64,000 nt of DNA, taken from positions 14,106,920-14,170,919 of the forward strand of contig NC_133938.1 in assembly GCF_031877795.1 (NCBI RefSeq). Direction: 5' to 3'. Position 1 is the first letter of the stretch, and each line of letters starts with the position of its first letter. This DNA comes from Strix aluco. Lineage: Eukaryota > Chordata > Aves > Strigiformes > Strigidae. Made by a program: the position numbers and the translations under genes. Positions 47,671 to 60,345 of the stretch are shown here, one piece after another. Under the pieces are notes generated by a model. It saw nothing but the letters and a program-made list of their open reading frames with translations. It did not search any database and had not been told where the DNA came from.

Positions 47671-50600
47671 CATCTGAATCTTTTCTGTTTCTCATTTGGG
47701 TTCTGTGTTTCTTGAGAGAGAACGCGACCCTGATAGGGGAAAGGTCTTTCTCAGACTAGCTGCCTTTAACAGGTAAAACAGGTAACAAGTAAACTTGCAT
47801 GTTTAGGGATGCGTATCATGGCAGGTAGTAGTTATCAGCCTTGATTTACCTGTTTTGGACTAGAACTTGATTTCGGGAGTTAGACGCAGATTTTTCCCCA
47901 ACTGAATAGTGAGCCAGTGGATTCATTGTTAATTTTTAGTGGCATTATTATTTCTTCACAGAAGTGAGAAAAGGGGACTCCCTTATTTTGCTGCTACTTG
48001 TGAAGAGCTGATCCTGCAAAACTTTACACATGGAAATATTACATATCCTCTTAAAAGTACCCTCTGGACTTTAATGTGGAGGAAAACTTGCTAAAGCATT
48101 TTGTCTTCTTAAATTCCTTTTTAAATGCACAGTTTTTATAAAATCTCTATACCCACTTAAAATTTACTTGCTAGACCAAATGATCGTCTGGTATGGTTCT
48201 TGTCTTTTTTTAAAAAGGGAAAGGAAAACATTAGGGGAAGAACATGTTGCAGATCTAGAACATAAAAAGCATTATGTGGCATAAGTAGTACAGTGTGTGT
48301 ACTAACACTTCGATGTCAGAAGTGGTGCGCTACGTATTTTTCTTGGAAGCTCTTGCTTTTAAGCTGACATATAGAATCACATAAAAAATAAAATGAAGCA
48401 TACTCAGCTTTGTTGCAACAAATGCTTAGTTTATATACTGCAATATCTATATAGCAATGATATAGGCAATTTGCTGTCTGTTTCTTTTGTAATGGCTGTT
48501 CTTAGGAGACATAAAATGGTACATAAAATGTGAAGATAAATACATTTGGATTTCTCTCTCCCTCTCTTTTGCATTTTTTTTTCTTAAAGTTTGTGTTTAT
48601 AGCATACTACAAAGTATCATCTTCTATCAGCTCTTGCCTGTAGCAGACTACAGCTTATTTGTAGCATGTATAAATACGGCAGTTCCAAAAACTTCTGGAA
48701 ATTCAAAATAATTATGTATTTTTTGTTTCCATGGAGTGGGATATAATCAGTGGAATACCACTGTGAGTCCTGTGAGAAGGGGATATGCACCTCTGGACTC
48801 AACAGAACTATCAGTGATAAAATATAAGTACTCTGCAAATACTGAAAAAAACATGGACTTTCTTCCACTAATGGAAATTCTCAGAACTGCTTGTAATGAA
48901 ATCCAAAGGAAGAGGAAGAGGTTTGGGAGGGTCTGCAAGGTTCCCACAAGGAAGTGGAGCCTGAAGGCTGAGCTACAGAGGAAGAGAATTTTTGATATTT
49001 GCCTGCTCTGCTTTCCATGTCAGTCTCTTGATAACTGTTTTTTATCCAGTTTCCTGAAGTCGAGGATAGAACCTGGATTTAGAGCCGATGTGGTGAAATG
49101 CATCAAAATAGCATTACAGTTTGTCTTATTTCCTAACTAGCTGTAAAGTCTGCTTCTTGTTTTGACTAGCTGTCCTTGAGTACTAACAGGAATGTGACTA
49201 AGCAGCACTGCCATTTAGCTTATTAGTTGTTCTCATATAATTGAGATCCAATTGGAAGGGAAATTAAAGTGATGCTGTTTATATTTGGAGAGTGGTGCAA
49301 AGCTTTGGAGCAATTTTTTTTCAGTTTGTTGCAGTGAGCTTTGTCCCAGAGGGACAGATGCTGTCTGCTAGATGCAAAATTGTAGAAGTCACCAATTTCA
49401 AAATGTTTTTAAAACCTTTCCATCGAAATTTCTGGATCTTGCAGAGTGAGCTTTGGTTTTAGTGAAGCCTAAAATTGGACAAAAAGGATGGAGAAGTTTA
49501 ATGTATTGTGTCAAGTCCTTGCTTGACGCAAATTTGATTTCTCTGTATTTTTTTTTAGGGTCAGGGAATTCTCAAGTTTTTGCTTAAGCCATCAAGGACT
49601 AATACGAGTCAGAGTAACTTTATATCTTAAAAGTAGGCAGCCTTGGTTTAAAAAGTAGCTTTTAAATTTATGCTTTTGTAGTTACTTTCCTAAAGAAAGT
49701 TTGAATTGTATTGGTTACATCATGTGATACTTTCAATTTTTTTGCAAACCAAGGACATGTACTACACCTGTGTTAATAGATAAACATTGTATAATTCAGC
49801 AAAATGCTACTTGGATTTTTACATTTCTAAATATGTTAGAAAATGTCATGAGTGATGTTTATTATTTACCAGCTGAAGATTAATTTTCAAGTCATACTGC
49901 TGAATCTACATGAATATTAAATTCAGTTGTGGAGATCAAAGGCAACTAGGTATGATGCAATCATGTTGCCTCTTCCCCACTTGTGTACTGCTGGCTACAG
50001 AAGACAGAATTCCTTCATCATAGTCACTTGGTGGATCTACAGGGATGAAATAAAAGTCAGTCTTTGAATTGGTTCCTTGACTTTCAACTAATTATTGAAC
50101 AGTATTAGTCAAATAAGAAGAAAGAAGTGTCTTTCTGTGCCTGCAGAGGAGGTCCTGCTCCCAGAAGTCAGCTTAACACTGCAGCAAGCTCTGATTGCAG
50201 TTTCTGAGATGGTGACTTGTGTCAGTTCTGTGACTTGACTTTCTTGCACCTAGGGAGTGAATATAGACTGTCTGTATGTTTTTCTTCAAACAAATCCTTT
50301 ATTAAACAGCTGGTAGCATATTAGGCCCTTTTGTCACTTATGATTTCAATAGTACTTTGGAATAGTATTTTAAGATTTTAAATTTAAATTAAAAATTGAC
50401 CATGAAAATTTAATAGAAATAATAATTTATATTGGCCTCACTCCATTCTACCCTTCTTCAGCTGGAGTTTAGGGTCTTGTTCTAGAAATCATCAGATGAC
50501 TTTAGAAAGGCTCCAGTAGCCAGGACATGGCTTCCCCTTTGCCCTGTCTTTTGATGAAGTTGGCTTCAGTTGCTTGCAGTTTTCTTACATGTTTTCTCAG

Positions 50601-52110
50601 AAGACATGGAAGAGGTCCCAGTACAGTGCAGGCTCTGTGGAGGAATGAGAAGCTATCTCACTTCATACTTGGAGACAATGTGATGATAACATGTCTGTCA
50701 CTACCGGTGCTCTGCCACAAATGTTTAGGATAAAATTGCTCATGCTTGGGGGTGGACTGAGATTCTCTTAGTGCAGGCCTATACAGAAATCTCAGCCTCT
50801 CAGACCTTCAAAAAGTTGGGATATTATTTTATGTTGGTTTTAGTGATACAAAAGGAAGCATTTTTTAATTTCTGCATAACATTCCCAAATGAAATAAGTA
50901 ATATGGCTAGAAAATTCTTATTTTATGAAACAAAATTTGTAGGTAATGTAGACTTTATTACTTTCAATACAGGGATTCACAGCTGAATTGCTTAAGCATT
51001 TAACTATGTACATAAGCTCTACTTGTTGCTTGTGAGTTCAGATATATTATTTTTTGTATATCCAGTATTCAGAAGAGGTAACTTAATATGTTCTGGATAA
51101 AGCTTCTCCAAGTATCAGAATCCATAAAATTATGTACCAAATTTCCTTGTTGTCCTGATGTACTTTATGTAAATTCATACTCAAAACAGAGGTACTTTAC
51201 GGTGAGACAGCAAGTTGAACAGCAAACGAATGGATTCACTTAGATGTGATTACTACTAAGTGGAAAGGCATCTCACAAGTTTGCTAGATAACATGTGAGA
51301 AGATAATACAGTTTTACAAAATCTGGATGGATCTACTTTTCCTAGATAGCAACATCTACTGCTTCCTTTTCCGGGCATGGAATTGCATTGGATTTGGCAT
51401 TTATTAACTTTGTAGAATGCAAGAGAAGAACAACAAATGGAATTTTGAAGAACATCAAGAAGCAGATTAGGAAACTGTATCTCTGTATTAAGTCAAGCAT
51501 GTGGTATATCGGATAAGAACGTTGCTCTGTGAGCTCTGTTGTGCTGTCATTTGCTGCCCAGTTCTACTTGCATGAGTAAAGAGTATTCTGTCTGAGTTTG
51601 GCTTATGGTATTGGACCTCTAATAAATAAAATGTAGGACTGTCCTGAGAAAACATCCTGTGCAGAAACCAAAGGAGTTGTCCAAGTTTGGGTGGGCTGCT
51701 GATGTCAGAGAGGAATGCGCCCAACGTTTGTGGGGTGAAAAGCAGATTCAGGGAACTGACTTGTAAGTGTTTGCGTTGGCTCGGTGCTCAGACATTCCTC
51801 CTCCTCCTCACACCAGTTCCCAGCTGTGCTTCTGCCAGTTTTACCAGCTTCCTTAGGAATGTTCCTAGGGGCTCTCTTCGCAGCTCCCATAGATGTCCGT
51901 ACAGAAATGCTTCATCAAACACTTAAGCAAGCAAGTACAGTCTCCTTTTATGTGTTCACTCTGTTCCACTCAAGTTTATACTCAGATGTGGTGACCTGCA
52001 CAAGCTATAGGTAGGGCCCAGAAATACAGAGAAACATTTAAAAAGGAGTAAAAGAGTAAAATAGGTTTCTGGAATCTTGAGCAGTAGTTTTCTCTCTTCA
52101 TTCATTATTA

Positions 52111-52159
52111 TTTTTTAGTGGTTTTTTTTTGTTTTGTTTTTTGTTTTTTTTTTTTTTTT
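52111..52159. repeat. T-rich tract
   Basis: Runs of T6 to T18 broken by single G bases. It lies in the large intron about 1.2 kb before the last exon, and no gene-like sequence is attached. Confidence 0.9.
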
Positions 52160-53337
52160 ACAATGTATCTTTGTGAAAATACGACTCTCTGCACTCGGAC
52201 AGACTGGCCCTGCCTCTCATCGCCCAATAAATCAGCGTACTTGTAGCATCAGTTGTAAAATATCCTGTTTCTTAGTTAAATAACTGTATCACTTTAAAGG
52301 CTTTGGAACTGAAAGCCTTACAGTGTTTCATCTTTCTACCAAAAAAGTCTTCATGTGCTTTTAACATTAATAATAGAGAGAGATAATTTACCGCTCTCTG
52401 GCAGATTCCTGGCTTTGCAGAGTCAGGCTTTCTTCACACAGGAACTCAGGTTACAAAACCTCAGTGGCAGAAAGCCTGTAAAGGAGGGCTCTGCTGGGCA
52501 GGAGCCCCAGGGTATGTGTTTCACTAGGTCTGGTGTTTCAAAGCCTAGGCTGCAGCTCTGCAAAATGGAGAGGCCAGCCACAACTTACAGGGCTGGTGTA
52601 GCTCTTGGGTATCCTCTGCCAGAAGCAGTCCTGCTGAGCTATACTGGAAGACTAATGCCTCCATCCATGTGAAACTTGGCTCTGGCAGTGTTATTACTGG
52701 TGGAGGTCTGTCCATGTGCAGCACCTACACAGGTGAATGAAACTGTGTCTCCACTGGCAAGAGGAGGGGTTTCAGTGGCCTTTGTCACCATGGCTTAAAT
52801 TTTCCTAGAAATCACTAAACCCTCTGGTGTCAATAAATTATGTTCTGTTGCAGCTTAAAACCTGTGAATCTTCTTGATGAAATCAAGGGGCTGGTATTCC
52901 TTATGCAGACTTGAATTTGGAAAATGGAAAAAAATAAATACCTTTCGTAAAAATGTTCTGATCTACCAGTAGCCTATATACTTGAAAAAATCAATCCCTG
53001 GAACAGTCTTGGCATTCATTGTTAGCTGAAATTCTGGCTAAATTTCATTTCTCGCTCAAATCAATCCCTGTTTTTTGGATGGTATTCTCTGGCTGGTTGC
53101 CATCCTCTGCTCAAGGTTCAGCAGAAGTAGTTCAGCAAAGACATATGCACGTCCTATGTGAAACATTAGAGGATTTCTAGGATTATAAATGTGCATGAAA
53201 GTATTTACTTTGCAATTGGAATGCATTGATGCTGTGAACATGTGAAGGTTAGAGATAATGTTGAAATGATTTCATTCATTTACATGCTCTCTTGGTGTAT
53301 CTTTTTGATGTATAATTTTAAAATGTTCCATTTTCAG

Positions 53338-53643
53338 GTGACAATGGCCAGAATTGGGATAAATGAGAGTCGTTCAAAGGAGACCTGTGAAACTATACTT
53401 TTTGCTCTCCGAATGGCAACATGGAACCAGATTCTAGATCCCTGGGTGTACATTCTTCTCCGGAAAGCCGTACTTAAAAACCTGTACAAGATCACAAGGG
53501 GATGTTGTGGCGTGCACATCATAAACTTACACATGTGGGAACTCAGTTCCATCAAGAATTCTTTGAAGGTTGCAGCAATATCTGAGTCACCAGTAAGTTC
53601 CAAACAAATAAACCTACAGCCACTCAGCTCTGTGGGGCAATAA
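53338..53643 (+). CDS. PTGFR: Prostaglandin F2-alpha receptor (FP), last coding exon: TM7 and C-tail
   Basis: The exon begins after TTTTCAG and continues in phase 0 from L263. It encodes residues 264-364 and TAA at 53641. It holds the third extracellular loop, TM7 (about 281-304) with the prostanoid carboxylate-binding arginine R288 in [11 protein letters not shown], and DPWVY at 297-301 in place of NPxxY. Then come the helix-8 region ([10 protein letters not shown]), Cys residues C319 and C320 that could be palmitoylated, and a Ser-rich tail. The segment [18 protein letters not shown] is conserved with mammalian FP, but the last 15 or so residues ([15 protein letters not shown]) differ from the shorter mammalian ending. 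Total length is 364 residues against 359 in human. In-frame sequence before 53338 is intron. Confidence 0.97.
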   Translation: MTMARIGINESRSKETCETILFALRMATWNQILDPWVYILLRKAVLKNLYKITRGCCGVHIINLHMWELSSIKNSLKVAAISESPVSSKQINLQPLSSVGQ

Positions 53644-55400
53644 AGTTAAACACAGCGTATGAAGAGATGAGGGAGGCAACGCTCATACACGGGCAATACC
53701 TTCAAATGAATTCCAAGGCTCAGTGGTTTGGCATTTGTTTTAAATTGTGAGTGGTTTGCTCTTGTTGCTTACTGGTTTGATAGTGCTACTCCAAAAGATG
53801 CACTTGAATGTTTTAATTCCCTTTAGAATACATCCCTTCCAAAACTGGTAGTAGAATGATAAATCATAGGTACTAAAGTGGACAGGGTTCCTTACAATAC
53901 GCCACACCAAATCCTTTACCTTAGCAGGCTTCTTAAGAACATATGCAAGTGCGAAAGTGATCTCCAAGGTAATTGTTAGAAGAAGCAGATTTTATCTACC
54001 AGTGATACCCCCAAATCATTTGCAGAGTCACTGTTTCCTAGGGTAAAATCCACCATCTTTTCTATAAGGGTATTCAATTGGGTATATAAATGATATTTAG
54101 CTTGTGCCCAGCTTATTAAATGATCCAGTTTGCTTGGTTCATTGACTTGACTTCTTAATTATTTGCTGTTCCATGAATTCTTGAGAGAGCTTCAGACTTC
54201 ATCAGTGTAAGCATTCCTTTGAAATCACTGACAAAACATGAGGTTCCCTGTGGGAACACAGAAGCAGATCAGCTCAGCTTGCTTATAGTTACATTTTCAG
54301 AGCTATTGGTGAATTTTTACTCCTTTCAACAAATTTTGTGAAAGTAACCGGCATAAAGCTGTTGTCAGTCTGTAAAAAGAGTAGGTTGTTTTTTTTTTCC
54401 CCCCAAACTGAAGGAAGTTTCTTGAACTGTTCCCCTAATGCATATATTGAAATGCTCATGAGGTGTATCCGCTTCATTTGTAAAAGGTCACACGCATCTC
54501 ATGAAAAATGTGGGTGACCAAATGAGCACCTCTGCAGGGAACTGCACTGGGAGCATGGTTTTGTTTGTGGAAACAAACTGCACACTCAGTTTTTGCAGGG
54601 TCTGTGTCTGAAGAGCTGAGGACATTCAGTATATTTGAAGGTACGTGAAAGTTTCCAGGACTTTACGTAGGAGGCCCTTCACCTTTAATGCTGCTAAAAG
54701 AAGCTTTGGTTTTTGTGACTGTATGGTATTCAGAAGCAAAAATGAGAGTATTAGAGACTTTGTAGCAGAGAGATTAAGATAGAAGTGTCTCTGCTATTTT
54801 TACCTACTTCAAATAACTACATTAGTGAATTGTTATATTTGGACAAAGTAGTTAAAAACTGATTCACCAAGAAGACAGTCTGAGGGATCAAAACTATTCA
54901 CAAGCTAAAAATTCATGTTGTATGTGAGAATAGTTTAAGTCAGAAAATAAAAACCCGAAAGGTTTAAATATTTCATTTTTTTGCTTTAAAAGCTATTTCC
55001 TTTTTGTTTTAAAAAGGTTGAAAAATAAGTGGGTTAAATAACCCTGTAATGAAATGAAACGGTTTAATTCACCCTAAAGAATTTCTATATGTGATTTATT
55101 TTCTCAGTCACAGAGCTGATAAACCGTGGACAGATTTGATGCTGGTATAAGCTCCGTACTGTTTCTTCATGTTGGTTCTGCTGAAATCTGGAAGCGTTCA
55201 GTCAGTGCTCAGTTCAGCTTTTTCGTTTCATAGAATGTGATGCCAGTGTATTTGTTGACATAAATTATTTGTTCTTTATGGAACATTGTTGTTTTAGCAG
55301 CTGCAAAAAAATGTTGGTTTGTAAATTGTTGAGATATTTGATCGGTGAATGAAGCTCGTCAATGATCCATTTTGTTATGTGAATAAATGTAGCTTGTGTA
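53644..55400 (+). other. PTGFR: Probable PTGFR 3' UTR
   Basis: Sequence after the stop, with no open frame of note. Candidate polyadenylation hexamers are AATAAA at 54946-54951, 55382-55387 and 55792-55797. The one at 55382 is followed by GT-rich sequence (TGTAGCTTGTGTAG) and is my preferred end. The real end is not visible from sequence alone. Confidence 0.45.
55382..55387 (+). terminator. PTGFR: Candidate polyadenylation signal AATAAA
   Basis: A canonical hexamer with a T/GT-rich downstream element within 40 bases, about 1.74 kb after the stop codon. Alternatives are at 54946 and 55792. Confidence 0.4.
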
Positions 55401-58400
55401 GTTCATACTGGTTGACTTGTAAAACAAACAAAGAAAAGTTTATATGTATATGTGATTTCTTATATTTTGTGTAATAATACATGTTGAATGTAAATTGCAA
55501 AGCCTCATTAAAGTTATCAAACTGTATCTTGAGAGTTATGATATTTTTGCATAACAAAAGAGATCTGAAGCTGTTAAAAGTAATCCTTATGACAAAAAAC
55601 CTCACACTGGATTCAAGCCAGCCACTGCCGTTCACATGTGTGATAACAGTTGTGAAGGTAGAGAGGAGGACAGCAAGAATTCGATAGGAGGTGCGTGTTC
55701 GTAAACTTCACTGTCACATGAGCAGCCCAGTGCAGCTGGTGGTCTAAGGCAGACAAGGTCAAGTTCTGATGATCCATGCTTAGAAAATGCAAATAAAAGT
55801 GGAGCTGAGGGAGCTTCATGTTTGGAATGAAAGTGTTTTTATCCAAATATCTGTCAACATGATTACACAGACTCATTAGTTTCACATACGCTATGAATCC
55901 TGCAAAAAAGTGAGCTTTGCTGTTAATATTTTTTCTTGTCCAGTGACATGGTAGCCTGCAGTGGCGGCTCAGGATACAGTCACCCAAGGATCTGTTACTA
56001 CTGAAAGTGATTTGATTATCCTTGTGTTTCACCTCACAGGAGAGCCATCAATATGCTGTGTTGTATGATTAGCAAATTATATGTTTTATAGAATATGAGA
56101 TTATAAAAAAAACAGTGGGACAGCTTCATACTAGGTTATTGTCCAGGCAGGGAGAAAAGGGCAGTCTGCTTAGCAATGTGCTGAGGATTTCTTTAGAGAT
56201 TGGCTAATGATGTGAGCAGTCACGAGCTGTCTATTTACTATTAGGCAGTAATTAGTGTCTCCAGAGCAGACAGGGGCAATAAGCATTCTGGTGGGAAGAA
56301 AGTGAATCTCATTTCTGACTAATGACCAAGGAAATCCTCAGGATGGGAGAATATTTTAGTCTAATTGGGATCTTAAGCAATGGCAGGCTACGTAAGGAAG
56401 CACTGAGGCCCTAGCCCGGGCTGAATCAACCTGCTGAAGCAAAGCATCAGTAAGGTGTTGCTCATCATGAGGATTAGGCAAATATCTGTAGCTTGTTACC
56501 CAGATACAAAGATGGAGAGCAAGGTTCAAGGTCTTTTTGATCTGATTCTTGAGGCAAAGTGTCTCCCTTGTGTGTTTGTTTTCTGATATTTGTATTTAAG
56601 TGTTTTTATTACTTTAGTCGAATATGTTAGGAATGATTTCAGGAACATATGTACCAGTTCTCTAGCTGTGGTGACACCTTTTAGGACAAGGTGTTGGGAC
56701 CTTTCAGACGTGCTTTGCCTGCTGGTACACTCCCCCAGGATGTTACTGGTGGCACAGCACACTGCTGATTAACTGCATAGATTGGCATGAGATTTAATTC
56801 TCAATACTTGAGTTCTGAGAAAAGCACTCAAATCCCAAGGGAATTTCTAACTTTTGTTGCTTCCTAAAAAAACCCAGATGCTTTTCAATTTAAACTTCTA
56901 TGATCTGCCACCATTAAAAATGGCAAAACTGGTCTTTGATTTCAGTAAACAATGACTTTCAGTTCAGTCTTGCTGCATTTTACTGAGGAAGGTGTTTACT
57001 CCTTGAACAGACAATGTTTTCCTTCTGAATGTGAGCTAATTTTAATACTTACTAGGAAATCTTAAATACTAACAGTGCAATGCTGTTCCAAAGATGAGAT
57101 AAAAGAGGGGCTATTTAATATAAGCAGTTGCATTTTGTGTTCTTGAGATAACCCTGAGTTTACTGCTTTGTGATGAGGAATAGCTGCAAGGAAAAAAAAC
57201 AGTTATGAGTTCCAGTACCCGTTGGCCATCAGATAGTATTGAGTGTGTATCTCAGAAAATATTTCATGTTAGTGCTATGTTGATTGGTTCAGTAACAGCA
57301 TGCTTTTTATTGTCATATAAATGACTTTTCAAAAGTGGGTTGCTCGTGACCAGTGGATGCAGCAATGTGGGGAGCGGTGGTGTATTGTGTGTCTCCTCTC
57401 AGACCCTGGAACTGGGTAAACAATGGGAAAAATATCATGTTTGATTCTCTACATGGAACAACCACTATCATGGCTCATTTTCTCATAACCATTAGTACAT
57501 CCAGTTGGATGCTTTGGAAGGAGACCTTTTTCTGTTGTAAATACAACAATTCAGACTGTCAAGTAAACAATCCCCTCTACACCAAAATGTTCACTAGGCT
57601 GCTGTTACATCAGCTTCTTGGGCTTCTGGGGTGCTTTTGGAATGAGCTGGCTGAACCATGGCTGGGAGGACAGTGTGTCTGGCCACGTGCTCTTTCTTGC
57701 TGCTGCCTTTGCACCAGTTTTGGTGTTTGAATGCACCATGAGTTGACTGAACTTGCAAAAATGTCAAAAAAAAATGAGTGCAGGAAAAGAGGGAGTAGCT
57801 GTTTACAGGTGTAACGAGTTGAATTGCTCTAGTTGCAGTGTCAGAAATTTTGCAAGTGTGAAGTGAAGGGAGAATGAGGGGAAGTACATCAGCAAAGGCA
57901 AGGGCAATGAGACCTCCCTTGCTGAGGAGCTGTTAATTTTACTCAGCTGTTTTGTGAACTCATGCCCTTGGAGGAGATCAGGCTGGTGAGCAGGACCAAC
58001 ACTTGCCTATCGTTATAGGATTCTTAAATGTAACTCACAGATTCATTAACTCATATTTTCTTCAGGCTTTTCCAAGCTTTCCTGGTTATTTAAACTAATT
58101 AGTTCACAATTACTTTTTTTTTTTTTTTTGAAGGCCAAAAAAGGCAATGACTGTTGCGGTTTTTTCTTTATCATCTGTGATTTGTTCTTCTCTGGTAAGT
58201 AGTAATCCATATTTTTTCTCATTTTTGTTTCACTTTAATAGTCTGGCAAATCAAAAAGATTTGCAGTCTGACCCTTATGTAGCTGATGCTCTGCTTTTAT
58301 GCAGATAGATACAATATACATCTGTGACCCACAGTTTCTGAATAAAGTATCTTAAACCCTATGGCTGAGTACAAATTCTTAACATTAGGCTTCCCTTTCT

Positions 58401-60149
58401 GAGTTAGGGAGTGTGCAGAAAGGATCCAACCCTAGCAGAATAGGAGAACGTAGGTGTGAGTATTTCCAGGTCTGATCACTATGCTTCTTTCAGTAGGTCT
58501 TCCTTTTCCATCTAACTTTTTTTTTTTTTTTCATTTTAAAGGAGAGAAATACCATAGGAAAAAGTCCTATCCAGCTCTGGAGAAATGTAGTAGTGTGATG
58601 ACTTTTTAGAAGTGGTTTATGTTTAGAAGGGGTAGGCAGTGCAATTGAGGAATATATCTATTGGTGGAAACCTAGGGATTTGATCAGAGAGCCTGAAAAT
58701 TGTGCAAAACCTAAAACATAAGGTCTTACTCAGTACAACTTATTTATAAGAAACAAGAAAACAAATAAACATAGTATTTGCAGCAAGTTATAGGAAGAAT
58801 TAATAACACAAAAATACCAGATGTCTAGTCAGTCACAACTGTTTGCCATAACAGATCTGACCCTCCTCGTGTGGGGAAAAAGGCTTCCTGTGAACATTTC
58901 AGCAATTCCCAATGATGATACTTTGAAAACAAATCTATTTGCCTCGCTTGTCCCTTTTTTCTACTGCCTCCTGTAAACGTGATGATGTCTGAAGTGACTG
59001 GACAATGTTTAAATATTAAATAATTTCCAATGCAATTAAAAAAATTATTTATAATTAGGATAAGTTAAAGAGTGACATAGACATACTAAGGACTTGGTTT
59101 CTTATCAACATATTCATGGAGTCTTAAAAAAAAAGTCCTGTGGTTGCAGAAATATAAACATGTATCTATCTAGCTGTTTAATTTCAGCACCATGGTTGCA
59201 AAATAAATACATGCTACAAAAGTTTGCAAATATAAATCCACTTCACTTTTTTTTTTTTTTAAATCTACTGCCAGTAGGAAGTTGACAAGTTAAAATACTT
59301 GAGGCAAAAAAATGTTATCAGTAAAACATTGCTACCAAGTAGCTACCATTCTCAGCAAAATTTGTGTGTATGTGTATTTTTTCTGAAGCCAGCAGAGGAA
59401 AAATACTTTAAATTCCATTATCAGTTATAAATTCAGATATTTGTAATCTGAAACAATTTCTTCACTGGATTACATGTTTCAGTCCTATTTTTGTTTCACA
59501 CTCACTGAAGGCAGAGCTGTGTGGAAGTGAGGGCTCCAGCAGGAGAACCTACAATAGTTCATGCCAAAGCAGCCTGGTAGCTTAAAGATAAACTTTTGCA
59601 ATGGCACGGACAAGTGATAAAGTCTAAATTCCAATTCAGGATTAAAATTTTTATTTTTGTAAATCCTGATGAGCAGTGACTTCTAGTAATTTCTTGGGTG
59701 CATTAATTTTCATCCATTAAGTTCCCCAGGTACCTGAAACACCACATGCTATCTGCTGCTCCTTCTAGTCTGTGTAACACAAGCCAGGAGGGGAAGATGA
59801 AGGCAGAACTTTAACCCATGATTGCCTGAAGCTATTCAACCCCACTTCCTAAAACAGTAATTTGGCATCTGTCATCTGTCTTGAAGATATTCTGGTTTGC
59901 AAAAACCAATGTGACTGACCCCCCAGCAGGGAAGGAGCATGACTCTGCAATGCATGTTTGGAGTGCTCACCCCTCAACAGAAAACTGCGCTGAGCCCTGG
60001 GGTCCAATTGTTGCTTAACTCATGACAAACAAATCCCTTTATGAGTATGAGACCTTGAACTTGATGCATTCATCTGGTATGTGCGTGATGTGACCTTCCT
60101 GTTTTCTTTCTCTAGTGTTTTTCTACTGTAGTGGTGACAATATCTAAGG
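55401..60149. other. Intergenic DNA downstream of PTGFR, no gene seen
   Basis: AT-rich sequence with several T or A runs (near 58113, 58517 and 59247). Frames such as the minus-strand 55613-56032 and plus-strand 57353-57730 are compositionally random and lack domains. Confidence 0.5.
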
Positions 60150-60345
60150 CCCTTGGCTGTTCCATCTTGGCTGTTACCAGCCCTTCTATGGTTGACAAGA
60201 TTTCTCTTTCCATGGTGACAAACTCCAGGAAGCTGCACCATCAAGTTTCAAAAGCAGAAGGTCATACCCATCTTCAAGGCTTGCCTTGCTCGGAACAGAG
60301 TTGGACATGACCTGCAGGATCACTTCCAACTTAAATTATTTCATG
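60150..60345 (+). mobile_element. Degraded CR1 LINE 3' end
   Basis: The clearest part is at the right: GGAACAGAGTTGGACATGAC, then CTGCAGGATCACTTCCAACT and ATTATTTCATG. It mirrors the CR1 3' end of the form GGGGTTGGACTAGATGATCTCCAGAGGTCCCTTCCAACC...ATTCTATGA. Upstream, GTTTCAAAAGCAGAAGG may be the TATTCAAAACC segment. The left boundary is a guess. Confidence 0.5.

Larger units (their letters stand above)
35102..53337 (+). other. PTGFR: Large phase-0 intron of PTGFR (18.2 kb)
   Basis: It opens with GTAAGAGCC and closes with TTCCATTTTCAG. The joined codons CTG|GTG ACA ATG restore the conserved TM6-loop sequence FLVTM. I see no further exon inside it. It holds a minisatellite at 38500-38663, a C21 tract, a CA repeat, a SINE/LINE tail near 43468, a CR1 end at 46532, a MIR-like piece near 47570 and a T-rich tract near 52111. 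Open frames of up to 149 codons, such as 43858-44307, start at non-ATG codons and have no domain. Confidence 0.95.

Noticed and set aside
48736-49140. 134-codon plus-strand frame
   Set aside because: It starts at a non-standard codon and has no recognisable motif or splice context. It lies within the large intron.
55613-56032. 139-codon minus-strand frame downstream of PTGFR
   Set aside because: The start codon is GTG, the composition is random and His-rich, and no family is recognised.
60020-60244. Minus-strand peptide frames near 60.1 kb, including one with a good ATG context (ACCATGG)
   Set aside because: The frames are short, and the segment runs into a degraded plus-strand CR1 end, so they are probably antisense readings of a repeat.
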